Positions 50,484 through 59,001 of a stretch of 64,000 nucleotides of DNA are shown here, piece by piece. A program made the translations under genes and the position numbers. The notes below the pieces were generated by a model. The model made no database searches. It was not told the origin of the DNA and saw only the letters and a program-made list of their open reading frames with translations. The DNA lies in NCBI RefSeq assembly GCF_030389965.1, contig NZ_CP128400.1, positions 2,389,414 through 2,453,413 of the forward strand, given 5' to 3'. How positions within the stretch are numbered: position 1 is the first letter of the stretch; each line of letters opens with the position of its first letter. The DNA is from Candidatus Chlorohelix allophototropha (GTDB taxonomy: Bacteria > Chloroflexota > Chloroflexia > Chloroheliales > Chloroheliaceae).

Positions 50484-51623
50484 CTATATGCTATTTTCTC
50501 TAATATTCCGCAAGAATATCTTCCAGGTAAAGCGACCTTTATTACCTACCAATTGCATAATCCCTTTAGGCAGGAACAATACCATTAATACGACAATCAA
50601 ACCGAAGATAACATCGCGCCATTCAATCAAGCCTTTATTATTAAACCACTTCGGCATATTTTCTAACACTTCACGGATAAAAGCGAATATGAAAGTGCCT
50701 ATAAAAGGTCCCCAAACCGTCCCTACCCCGCCCAACAAGCAAATTACAATTACATACAGGCTGGTTGAGGTGTTGAAAATACTGTCCTCGTTTGGCGCAA
50801 CTTGGATTTGCAGCATCGCTTGAATTGCTCCGGCTAGTCCGGTTAAGGCGGCGGCAAGCACAAAGGCGGCATTCTTAAACAGGGCAGTATTCACGCCCAT
50901 CACCGAGGCAGCTTCTTCGTTTTCACGAATTGCGAATAGACCATAGCCGAATTTGTTGCGTGAGATATACCAGAGTAAAAATACTGCCAATGTCATTGCA
51001 ATTAAGCCCAGAAAGTAAAGCTGAGTTAGGTTAGCCTCTTTGTCATCGGGAAGTGGACGCATTGTTAAGCCTGTGCCTAAACCGAGGCAAAAACCGGGAT
51101 TCTGATCAGTACCGCCGATACAACCAATATTAGCAATAACTTGCGGAGTGGCTACTGCAATACCGAGTGTAGCTATGGCAAAGTAATGCCCTTTAAGCTT
51201 TAAAACGGGCAACCCAATGAGTAAAGCTATAATGGCAGGTATAACCGCTGCCAGAATAAAGGCGATTGGTAGAGACCAGCCTATGGTTTGATCCTGAATA
51301 CTGGAAAGACTGTTAGCAGGTAAGGGCGTGCGACTTTTTGAACCGAATAGCACCACTGTATATGCGCCTAGTCCGTAAAAGGCTACTTGCCCAAAGGCAG
51401 CATACCCGGTGTAGCCACCGATAATATTCCAGCCAACTGCCCCTAGCCCCAAAATAAAAATTGGTATCAGGGGAGCTTTATTTTCGCTAATAAATGGCGC
51501 TGCCACTAAAAGCAATGCCAACACCCCTAATCCGGCGAAGCCGAGCATTTTGTTCTTGCGCTGGCTGGCTACAATAGAGAGCATGATAGCGACTGCCATT
51601 ATGAATAAATTTGGGATATTCAT
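50484..51623 (-). CDS. livM: Branched-chain amino-acid type ABC transporter permease LivM
   Basis: A 379-residue membrane permease with about ten helices. LivM landmarks: GYTGYAAFGQVAFYGLGAYT, LKLKGHYFAIATLGIA, and the cytoplasmic EAA-like loop FAIRENEEAASVMGVN, followed by LLGGVGTVWGPFIGTF. It forms the membrane channel with LivH, which lies 12 bp upstream. Length is slightly above usual because of an N-terminal two-helix stretch. Confidence 0.94.
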   Translation of the reverse strand: MNIPNLFIMAVAIMLSIVASQRKNKMLGFAGLGVLALLLVAAPFISENKAPLIPIFILGLGAVGWNIIGGYTGYAAFGQVAFYGLGAYTVVLFGSKSRTPLPANSLSSIQDQTIGWSLPIAFILAAVIPAIIALLIGLPVLKLKGHYFAIATLGIAVATPQVIANIGCIGGTDQNPGFCLGLGTGLTMRPLPDDKEANLTQLYFLGLIAMTLAVFLLWYISRNKFGYGLFAIRENEEAASVMGVNTALFKNAAFVLAAALTGLAGAIQAMLQIQVAPNEDSIFNTSTSLYVIVICLLGGVGTVWGPFIGTFIFAFIREVLENMPKWFNNKGLIEWRDVIFGLIVVLMVLFLPKGIMQLVGNKGRFTWKIFLRNIRENSI

Positions 51624-51635
51624 CCTTGCTAACCT

Positions 51636-52535
51636 CTACCTATAGCCTTCCTTACCCATTAAGCCCTGCGGGCGAATTATTAACACCAGTACCAATGACA
51701 GAAACAAAATGCCCTCTTTCCAGGGGCTTAGCGTGAAAGCATCTAGTCCTGAGCCGATTGTCAAACCGCCGATAATCTCACTAATAAAACCAAACGCCAA
51801 ACCGCCGATAAGCGCACCCGGTATTGAGCCTAATCCGCCCAAAACGACCACCGCAAAAGCACGAATGTTATATTTTCCAAACTCATCAGGCGTAAAGGAG
51901 TTCCAAGTAGAGAGCAATGCGCCTGCTGCCCCTGCCAGCGCCGCGCTAATGGCATAAGTTACTGTATAGATATTTGCAATGTTTATACCCATCAGCTTTG
52001 CCGCATTTAAATCCATGCTAGTAGCCCGGATAGCATTTCCAATTTTAGTCCGGCTCATAAATAAATATAATAGGAAAGTCAGTATCAATGCGATACCCAA
52101 GCCTGCCAGTTTTTTAAAGCTCACTTCTGCGCTCAAAAATGAAAAGCTAGCGGAGTCATAATCGGTTTTGACAGTGCGCGGTACGCCGGAAAAAATGAGA
52201 CGACCGAGATTTACAAACATAACCTCAAGCCCGAATGTGAGCAAGAAGGTTATTAAAAGGGTGGATTTAATAATTCGGTTTATTAAAAATTGTTGTAATA
52301 AAAAACCGAAAATAGCCAAAATCCCCATAGTAATGGGTAATGCCAAGAAGGGGTCTATATGTAAACCTTCGTAAAAATAATAAGTGATGTAAGCGCCAAA
52401 CATAATTGTAGGGGCATGCGCGAGGTTTACTATATTCAGAATACCCCACACCAGCGAAAAGCCCATCCCAATGAGAGCCAGCATACCGCCCAACAATAAG
52501 CCACTGACCACGTTTTGCAGCGACACAGCAAACAT
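51636..52535 (-). CDS. livH: Branched-chain amino-acid type ABC transporter permease LivH
   Basis: A 299-residue membrane permease of normal length. Landmarks: GLLLGGMLALIGMGFSLVWGILNIVNLAHA at the N-terminus, the loop IRATSMDLNAAKLMGIN, and FAVVVLGGLGSIPGALIGGL. Pairs with LivM. It lies 66 bp after the substrate-binding protein gene. Confidence 0.95.
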   Translation of the reverse strand: MFAVSLQNVVSGLLLGGMLALIGMGFSLVWGILNIVNLAHAPTIMFGAYITYYFYEGLHIDPFLALPITMGILAIFGFLLQQFLINRIIKSTLLITFLLTFGLEVMFVNLGRLIFSGVPRTVKTDYDSASFSFLSAEVSFKKLAGLGIALILTFLLYLFMSRTKIGNAIRATSMDLNAAKLMGINIANIYTVTYAISAALAGAAGALLSTWNSFTPDEFGKYNIRAFAVVVLGGLGSIPGALIGGLAFGFISEIIGGLTIGSGLDAFTLSPWKEGILFLSLVLVLIIRPQGLMGKEGYR

Positions 52536-52601
52536 CTCCTAACAGCTATAAGAATCTTGCCTCCTCTTGGTTTCGCATGAGGAGGCAAGACAAGGCTAAA
52601 C

Positions 52602-53972
52602 TTACGAGCGTTTATCCCAAGCGGGAGTAGGGAAGAGCATCTTTGTTTCTGCTACATCGTTAGGCCATACCGTGACTTTCTTACCGCTTTGCCATTGCTC
52701 AACTACCATCGGCTTATAAATGTTAGCGCCGCGATCGTCGAACTTGATTTGCCCGTAGAAGGTCATAATGTCCAAACCGGCGAGAGTATCGCGCACTTTA
52801 GTAGGGTCAAGCGTACCGGCTTTTTCTAGAGCATATTGGAAAGCCAAACCACAGGCAGTACCATCTGCCGCTTGATAAGCCGGTTCAACTCCAAACTTCT
52901 TTTTATAATCGTCATAATACTTCTGTGAACTGGCAAATATATCCGTTCCTTTGTATTTGACGGCTGAAGTCCATTGAGAACCGCCTAACACGTAATTAGC
53001 ATCTGCTTTCAGGTTATCGGCGAATTCTGGCAAACCGGGACCTACGCTAAAGCCCATTGCGACAGGACTGTATTTAAGCTCTTTGGCAGCTTTTACCACC
53101 GCTATTGCTTCGTTAAGGTGACCGCTATTGAGCAATATCTCCGCGTTTGAATCCTTTACTTTGGCAACTTGGCTGGTTAGGTTGGTTTCAGCGTTAGGGT
53201 ATTTTTCATACACCACTACTTGGAAGCCGTTTTTCTCGGCTACTTTCTTGGCGGCATCAGCAACTTCTACCGAGAAGTTATCGTTAGCCGAGAGTATCGC
53301 TACTGTTTTAGGTTTAGGGCTTTGGGCAGCAAGGGCATCAACAACACCTGCCAAGTAGTTACTGCTAGGAGATAATACACCAAAGGTATATTTGTAGCCC
53401 TGCGAGAAGATAGACTCGGCTGCGCCGTTACCTTCTACCATCGGGATTTTGTACTGCTCTGCAATTGCTGAAACAGTTTTGGTGCTGTTTGTACCGTAAG
53501 GACCAAGTAAGAAGTTTACCTTATCTTCTTTGATTAGTTTTTCGGCTAACTGCGCTGATTTATCCTGCTTGCTCTCATCATCATAATAGGTAATATCAAT
53601 CGAATAGGCTTTACCAGCTATCTTGATACCACCGGCATTATTGACTGCTTCTTTCCACAGTTCGTAGCCATTTTGAGTTTGTTTAGACTCATTGTTCAAG
53701 CTTCCGGTTAGTGAAAGTGGTGCGCCAAATTTGATAACCCCATCAAATTTACCTGTTGCTGCTGCTGTGGTTGCTGCTGCGCTAGTTGCGCCTGAAGCAG
53801 TGGTTGCTGCTGTAGTAGCAGCGGAAGTAGTAGCCGCCGCAGTTGTGGTAGCAGGCACGGGTGTTGCGGTATTATCACCGCAAGCTGCCAGCGTCATACT
53901 CAATAAAAGTCCTAAAGTTGCCAGTAATGTAAACATGCGGTAACGAACCCCAACTCGGGATTTACTGATCAT
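52602..53972 (-). CDS. livK: Branched-chain amino-acid type ABC transporter substrate-binding lipoprotein
   Basis: A 456-residue exported lipoprotein: basic N-terminus, hydrophobic core, lipobox LAAC with Cys31 as the lipidated residue, then an Ala/Thr-rich linker (residues ~35-75) typical of surface lipoproteins. The mature part is a type I periplasmic-binding fold: IKFGAPLSLTGSLNNESKQTQNGYELW, ITYYDDESKQDKSAQLAEKLI, LGPYGTNSTKTVSAIAEQYKIPMVEG. It captures the ligand for the LivHMGF transporter. SD GGAGGAGG with good spacing. First gene of the operon. Confidence 0.94.
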   Translation of the reverse strand: MISKSRVGVRYRMFTLLATLGLLLSMTLAACGDNTATPVPATTTAAATTSAATTAATTASGATSAAATTAAATGKFDGVIKFGAPLSLTGSLNNESKQTQNGYELWKEAVNNAGGIKIAGKAYSIDITYYDDESKQDKSAQLAEKLIKEDKVNFLLGPYGTNSTKTVSAIAEQYKIPMVEGNGAAESIFSQGYKYTFGVLSPSSNYLAGVVDALAAQSPKPKTVAILSANDNFSVEVADAAKKVAEKNGFQVVVYEKYPNAETNLTSQVAKVKDSNAEILLNSGHLNEAIAVVKAAKELKYSPVAMGFSVGPGLPEFADNLKADANYVLGGSQWTSAVKYKGTDIFASSQKYYDDYKKKFGVEPAYQAADGTACGLAFQYALEKAGTLDPTKVRDTLAGLDIMTFYGQIKFDDRGANIYKPMVVEQWQSGKKVTVWPNDVAETKMLFPTPAWDKRS

Positions 53973-54300
53973 TGAGTTACCTCCTCCTAGAGTTAATGAC
54001 CAACGATGGTTTTATCCAAAATATAAGGTAAATACTTGTTTTAGAGATTGAAAATTGCTTTGCACAAAGGCAATAGCGCGTGTATTGGGAATAATATACT
54101 TTACTATATATAATTATTTGCTTATTAGCAAGAGGCATTTAGCCCTATTGACAGATTGACATAATTAAAATATACTGAAAACTGTCAGGCAGTAACTCGC
54201 AAATTATCGGCTCAAAGCCATAGGTTAAAGGGTCGGCGTTCGGGGTGATCCCGACGTGTATCGTTGCGTTCCCGCAAAATTCAAGGTAGGAAAATACAAA
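53973..54300. promoter_or_regulatory. Divergent spacer with inverted repeat upstream of livK
   Basis: The 328-bp region between livK and the CcrM-like gene holds ATTGCTTTG-CA-CAAAGGCAAT (54054-54074), an imperfect inverted repeat (one extra G) about 85 bp before the livK start. It is a candidate operator of the transporter operon. An AT-rich stretch with TATATATAAT (54103-54113) on either strand may contain promoters. No gene is seen. Confidence 0.4.
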
Positions 54301-55455
54301 ATGCTCACAAGTTCTTCTGCCGGAACCAACCCCGGGTCTATTAAAGTTATCCATAATTATGATCGCTCTGATGGCTTGCCACTTGATCAAATACTAATTG
54401 GCGAATGCCGCGAAACGCTTGATAAATTGCCTGAAAAAAGTGTTGACCTCATTTTTGCAGACCCTCCCTATAATCTTCAGTTACAACAGGAACTCTACCG
54501 CCCAAATATGACCAAAGTAAATGCGGTTGAAGATGATTGGGATCAGTTCGACAGTTTCGCCGAGTATGATCGCTTCACCCGTGATTGGTTGATTGCCTGC
54601 CGCAGAGTCTTAAAAGATAACGGAACATTGTGGGTTATCGGCACCTACCATAATATCTATCGAGTCGGCGCGATTATGATGGACTTGGGATTTTGGATGC
54701 TAAATGACATTTGCTGGATTAAGTCCAATCCCCTGCCCCACTTCAAAGGGGTGCGCTTCAACAACGCGCATGAAACCTTGCTCTGGGTGAAAAAGTCCAA
54801 AGACCAGAAAAAATACACCTTCAACTACCACGCCATGAAAAGCCTAAACGGTGACAAGCAAATGCGTAGTGATTGGGTGCTGCCGATTTGCACCGGTGCG
54901 GAAAGATTAAAAGTTGATGGTCATAAAGCGCATCCCACTCAGAAACCTGAATCTTTGCTTTTCAGAGTGCTATTATCTAGCACTAACCCCGGAGATGTGG
55001 TGCTTGACCCATTTTTTGGTTCGGGTACTACCGGGGCAGTTGCCCGGAAATTACATCGCCATTGGATCGGAATCGAACAAGACCCCGAATATGCGGAACT
55101 TGCGCAACAGCGTATTGAAAACATTCATCCCCAAATGTTTGATGAAGAAGTGTTCAGCTTTGTAAATAAACGTGAAGCCCAACGTGTACCATTCAACACC
55201 CTGATAGAGCGTGGTTATATACAGCCCGGTGAGTTACTTTATTTCGGCTCAAGCAATATTACTGCTAAGGTAACAGTTGATGGCTCGCTGATAGCAGGAG
55301 AGTTGCGAGGTTCTATACACTCGCTAGGTGCAAAGGTGGCAGGTTTGCCTGCCTGCAATGGCTGGGAAAATTGGTATTACCGCGATGATAATGGTAATTT
55401 CGTGGTAATTGACACTTTGCGAGAGCGCTTTAGAAAAGAAGTGATTGCATCCTAA
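54301..55455 (+). CDS. CcrM-like adenine-N6 DNA methyltransferase with RAMA domain
   Basis: A 384-residue beta-class methyltransferase. Motif IV is [10 protein letters not shown] (about residue 58), [12 protein letters not shown] and the SAM-binding [16 protein letters not shown] come later, then [19 protein letters not shown]. The C-terminal ~100 residues ([20 protein letters not shown] ... [12 protein letters not shown]) match the RAMA/CcrM specificity domain. Family members such as CcrM and M.HinfI methylate GANTC; this target is inferred. No restriction partner is adjacent. The frame runs 15 codons further upstream to a GTG at 54256, but ATG 54301 has AGGTAGGA 10 nt before it and matches usual N-termini. 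Divergent from livK. Confidence 0.9.
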   Translation: MLTSSSAGTNPGSIKVIHNYDRSDGLPLDQILIGECRETLDKLPEKSVDLIFADPPYNLQLQQELYRPNMTKVNAVEDDWDQFDSFAEYDRFTRDWLIACRRVLKDNGTLWVIGTYHNIYRVGAIMMDLGFWMLNDICWIKSNPLPHFKGVRFNNAHETLLWVKKSKDQKKYTFNYHAMKSLNGDKQMRSDWVLPICTGAERLKVDGHKAHPTQKPESLLFRVLLSSTNPGDVVLDPFFGSGTTGAVARKLHRHWIGIEQDPEYAELAQQRIENIHPQMFDEEVFSFVNKREAQRVPFNTLIERGYIQPGELLYFGSSNITAKVTVDGSLIAGELRGSIHSLGAKVAGLPACNGWENWYYRDDNGNFVVIDTLRERFRKEVIAS

Positions 55456-55556
55456 AAGCCTTTCCCAGCGACAATTTTTGTGCTTGACTTGTAAGCCCTG
55501 ACAAGATACTCTAAGACATCAGAACAAGGTTTATTAAGCCAGTCGGAGAACAGGGT

Positions 55557-56327
55557 ATGGATGCAAATTTATCACAAATTGAAAATCGCTACGCCGTTTG
55601 TGTTGGTATTGATAACTTCAAAAACCCAGACCAGATTGCCTCTTTAAAATTCGCCGAAGCCAATGCAAAGGCGATGGATTCATTGCTTGGCAAGATGGGA
55701 TTTGAACCTAAAAATCGTCGGCTTGTTGTGGGCGAAATCGCCTCATTCGAAGCGATAAAAGCTACCCTAACCACCTTTGGAGCAGTAAAGCCAAAAGCTA
55801 ATGACCTCGTTATTTTCTATTATGCTGGCTATTTCCTCGACATTCAGATAGAAGAGGACGAAGGTACTATCGTTTTAGCTTCTTATGACCTCGACCTAGA
55901 AGAAATCCGTAAAAACCCCGAATATCGCCTTCAGAAAACGCTCAGATTGGGAATGTTGCGAGAAATTTTCGAATACTCCAAATCAACGAATGTACTTTTT
56001 ATCTTCGATACTTGCCTTGGGGGAGATTATGAACTCTCCGAATCGAGTTTGCAGGTAACTCTTAATTTTGTATTTGCTAACCAACACCCCGGTCGGGTCG
56101 TTGTTTCAAGTTGTCTGCCACAGGAAGAATACAATAAGAGCGAAGGTAATCTTGGATTGTTTGCCGGACATCTGGTCAGTGCGTTAGAGGGACAAACTGA
56201 GGAAGCTAAAAATCCTGAAGGCAATTTAACAGTAGGCACATTGTACAAATATTTGCTCAAGATAATGCCACATGAATATCGCCCTATCCAAAGCAGTCCC
56301 GAACTCGACAAATTAATTCTGGCATAG
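55557..56327 (+). CDS. Caspase-fold (peptidase C14-like) protein lacking the catalytic His
   Basis: A 256-residue protein with metacaspase/orthocaspase landmarks: RYAVCVGIDNFKN, LKFAEANAKAMDSLLGKMGF, ANDLVIFYYAGY and VLFIFDTCLGGDY. In active members the first is Y-x-G-H-G and the second D-x-C/x-x-G; here His is replaced by Tyr92 (YYAGYF) while Cys153 is kept (DTCLGG). The His/Cys dyad is thus broken and the protein is probably a pseudo-protease or binding scaffold. The C-terminal half (VVVSSCLPQEEYNKSEGNLGLFAGHLVSAL) still follows the fold. Stand-alone gene, SD GGAG at 55545; no partner domain is fused. Confidence in the fold is high, in the loss of activity moderate. Confidence 0.82.
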   Translation: MDANLSQIENRYAVCVGIDNFKNPDQIASLKFAEANAKAMDSLLGKMGFEPKNRRLVVGEIASFEAIKATLTTFGAVKPKANDLVIFYYAGYFLDIQIEEDEGTIVLASYDLDLEEIRKNPEYRLQKTLRLGMLREIFEYSKSTNVLFIFDTCLGGDYELSESSLQVTLNFVFANQHPGRVVVSSCLPQEEYNKSEGNLGLFAGHLVSALEGQTEEAKNPEGNLTVGTLYKYLLKIMPHEYRPIQSSPELDKLILA

Positions 56328-56445
56328 TGAATTAAGGCATTCTATGTAACGCCTTTTTTGAAGAGGTTTTGCTAAGTACATCATACAGCAGCACTCTGGC
56401 AAACTATTTAGAACAGGTCTGCCACGATGTGGTTAGTGATTATTT

Positions 56446-57471
56446 TCAGGGCGCTTTAATATTTCGATTATGCACTGGCAACAGATTGTCATAATCTTGC
56501 AGAACTGTCTCACATAATTTATAGAGATGGGCAGGGTCGGTATGAGATACTAGATTCCGTACTTGGATTTGCCTTAACATCCTTTCCAGCAAAGCATACT
56601 CTATATCCTTCATCCGATTATCCAACATATAATTCTTGTAAGTATTTACTTCTAGGCATATCTTTTGTTGTTCTGGTGCCAATTCTTCTATGTATGGGGC
56701 GCGATTATGCTCGCTTCTGTTATCCAGCTGGTAAATTACCGCAATAGGTAAAGGATTACGCTGAAATCGATAGGAGACATCGTTAAGATCGAGAAAGCGT
56801 TTATCCCACTCCGGTTGCGCCGATTCGATCATGGGCAAAGCATCGCTACTGCCGAAAAGCGCTTGTACTGCCCCTGAGCGAAGTCTCAAATGTGGATAGG
56901 CAGGTTGTGCCAGAAAATTATAGCCACGTTCTACTATAGGGATCATATTATCGGAAAGAACTTTATAACCCAACCGCGCGAAAGCTGCGGCAGTGGTTGA
57001 TTTGCCTGTTCCGGAGTCTCCCGTAAAAGCAATAACTTTATTATTTATGACAATTGCGCTGGCGTGTAAGCAAGTTACAGTTCGCAACCTTAGCACAAAT
57101 CCCAATAAAGGACCTACCAAATAAGTAACCAAATCTTCAAGAGTCTGGTTTTTACGCGAAGTCACATAAATATTCGCGCCGGAATGTTCTATCAAGAACT
57201 CTGCTCCGTCGTTATAGGTCAGCAAAAAATACATGCCGAAATCCAACAAACTGATTTTCAGATACGGAATACCCGCTTCGTTACATATATCACTGGTAAA
57301 CCAATTTTGTTCTTGACGACGCTCTAGCACCAAATTCTCTATAAAAGTGGGTAGTTGTTTTTGCCACAGGTTAATAATAGAATGCCCAGAAATAATCTCG
57401 GTGGTTGGGTATAGACCGGGAAGGAATTCATCCGAAAACAGGTTTATACCATATATAAAATAGTGTGGAAT
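56446..57471 (-). CDS. HPr kinase-like P-loop kinase with apparent ATT start
   Basis: A ~341-residue protein. Walker A is GDSGTGKSTTAA in a context (LHASAIVINNKVIAFTGDSGTGKST, DNMIPI) typical of HprK/serine-kinase-like proteins often linked to peptide or PQQ-type modification systems. The ATG-type longest frame begins at TTG 57333, but the same frame stays open 46 codons further and encodes HYFIYGINLFSDEFLPGLYP, the usual N-terminus of this family (xYGLxxxSxxxLPxL). No ATG/GTG/TTG precedes that sequence; an ATT at 57469-57471 with AAAGGA 9 nt upstream is the only good start. No HPr or substrate gene is nearby. Role unknown. Confidence 0.68.
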   Translation of the reverse strand: MPHYFIYGINLFSDEFLPGLYPTTEIISGHSIINLWQKQLPTFIENLVLERRQEQNWFTSDICNEAGIPYLKISLLDFGMYFLLTYNDGAEFLIEHSGANIYVTSRKNQTLEDLVTYLVGPLLGFVLRLRTVTCLHASAIVINNKVIAFTGDSGTGKSTTAAAFARLGYKVLSDNMIPIVERGYNFLAQPAYPHLRLRSGAVQALFGSSDALPMIESAQPEWDKRFLDLNDVSYRFQRNPLPIAVIYQLDNRSEHNRAPYIEELAPEQQKICLEVNTYKNYMLDNRMKDIEYALLERMLRQIQVRNLVSHTDPAHLYKLCETVLQDYDNLLPVHNRNIKAP

Positions 57472-57835
57472 GGTATTTTATCCTTTACTTATTAGTATGA
57501 GTATTAACTTTTGTAAATGATATCACAAAATCTTGTACAAATAATTGTGTGCAATTAATGATAACTCTCTGGAGAGCTTTGGTAAAACTTGGCTCTTTCT
57601 AAAAGTTGTTACACAAAATTGGCGATGAACCGAGAATCTGATACTTGTATTGAAAAAGTATGGATATCCAGCTATTATAGTCTCTGCAAATATGACAGGA
57701 TGTATCACGTATTGTGCGGGATTTTATTAAATGTTCACCTCTTTAGACTTGTCTATTAACCAAAGATTGATAAACTTTATACTATAAGAGGTTGTAACAC
57801 GTTACCCAAATTGTAGGCAAAGGAGGTTACAGGTA
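57472..57835. other. AT-rich divergent spacer
   Basis: Contains the ribosome site of the HprK-like gene (near 57481) and a possible promoter of the stress gene around TTGATA (57765) / TATACT (57779), with non-ideal spacing. A small minus-strand frame at 57523-57708 has no recognisable product. No other structure seen. Confidence 0.5.
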
Positions 57836-58819
57836 ATGTACAAGAAAATTGCGGTTACTTTGGACGGCTCGCCACTCGCTGAAAAAGCATTACCCTATGC
57901 AGTAAAACTGGCAAATCTACTGAATACTGAGTTGCTATTGCTGCGCATTGCAGATTTACCGCCCTTGGTTTCCGACAATGTCGATCATGAATTAGAGGCA
58001 ATTGAATCTGCAGAAGCCTATCTCAAATCTGTAGAAAAGGTGATCAGTGATTCCACAAAGCCCCTTTTCATTCCAGCCGAACGACTTCAACCGTTAGTCG
58101 CTTACGGGAAGCCTGAACTTGAGATAAGCGAAATTGTTCCTTTTGAAGAAGCTGACCTGTTAATTATGACTACACATGGTCGCAAAGGTTTAGCACGGCT
58201 TACTCAGGGTAGCGTTAGTTCCAAAGTTTTACACCAGATTAATATCCCTGTCATTTTGATTAAGCCGGAAAATTTGAAAGAAGAAATTCCGCTAGAAACC
58301 TTAATGAGTTCGCTTACCTCCTTTGATGCTTCCGAAGTAAATATATTAATGACGGTTGATGGCTCCCCTGAATCTGAATCTATTGTTGCTCCTACCGTCG
58401 AATTTGCTAAGAAAGTTGGAGCGGCACTTTATTTGTTTACTGTAGTATTGCCACCCATGCCTGTTGAGATGGGAAGCGTTTCGACCGGCTACGGCTTTGG
58501 CGATGAAGCGGAAAAGATGCAGCAACAGGCAAATGAGTACATCAAAAAACTCCAAGCCAAAATCGCTGAGCAGGGTGTCAAGGTTGTAAGTAAAGTTAGT
58601 CTAGCCGATCCTGCCGCAGAGATCGTACAGTATGCTCAGGAAATCCAAGCAACCATGATTTCTATGGCTACTCACGCTCGTGGCAAATTAGGGCAGATTG
58701 TAATGGGTAGTGTCGCTGATGAAGTGATGCGAGAAAGCCATTTACCCGTAATGTTGAAGCACATGCCGTCTAACAAAGAAACCAATGCTGAAAACAGCCT
58801 TGCCGGTGCCACAAATTAG
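57836..58819 (+). CDS. Universal stress protein with two UspA domains
   Basis: A 327-residue tandem UspA protein. Domain 1 spans residues ~1-145 (KKIAVTLDGSPLAEKALPYA; ATP-loop region MTTHGRKGLARLTQGSVSSKVL), domain 2 ~165-315 (ILMTVDGSPESESIVAP; MATHARGKLGQIVMGSVADEVM). The G-x2-G-x9-G(S/T) nucleotide motif is present in domain 2 and close to complete in domain 1. Cytoplasmic stress-response protein. Excellent ribosome site (AAAGGAGGTTACAGGTAATG). A terminator follows 77 bp downstream. Confidence 0.93.
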   Translation: MYKKIAVTLDGSPLAEKALPYAVKLANLLNTELLLLRIADLPPLVSDNVDHELEAIESAEAYLKSVEKVISDSTKPLFIPAERLQPLVAYGKPELEISEIVPFEEADLLIMTTHGRKGLARLTQGSVSSKVLHQINIPVILIKPENLKEEIPLETLMSSLTSFDASEVNILMTVDGSPESESIVAPTVEFAKKVGAALYLFTVVLPPMPVEMGSVSTGYGFGDEAEKMQQQANEYIKKLQAKIAEQGVKVVSKVSLADPAAEIVQYAQEIQATMISMATHARGKLGQIVMGSVADEVMRESHLPVMLKHMPSNKETNAENSLAGATN

Positions 58820-58895
58820 CCTGTAACCTTTCTAGCATGTAAAGGTTATAATCGGGATTAGATAGCAAGAATTATCCCAAAAATATAGTTAACAA

Positions 58896-58957
58896 AAAAC
58901 CTCCTTATCTAAAAAAGCTTTAACCAAAGCCAAAATAGATAGGAGGTTTCTTTATTG
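58896..58957 (+). terminator. Intrinsic terminator after the stress gene
   Basis: AAACCTCCTTATCT (58896-58910, one bulge) pairs with AGATAGGAGGTTT (58936-58949) around a 25-nt loop and is followed by CTTTATT. It lies 77 bp after the stop and 45 bp before the next start. Confidence 0.7.
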
Positions 58958-59001
58958 AGGGCTGTTGGACAGAGCGGACTAAATCGGGTAGGATATTTAT
59001 T

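Noticed and set aside
57523..57708. Minus-strand 61-codon frame in the spacer before the stress gene
   Set aside because: No ribosome site, no conserved features, AT-rich non-coding composition.
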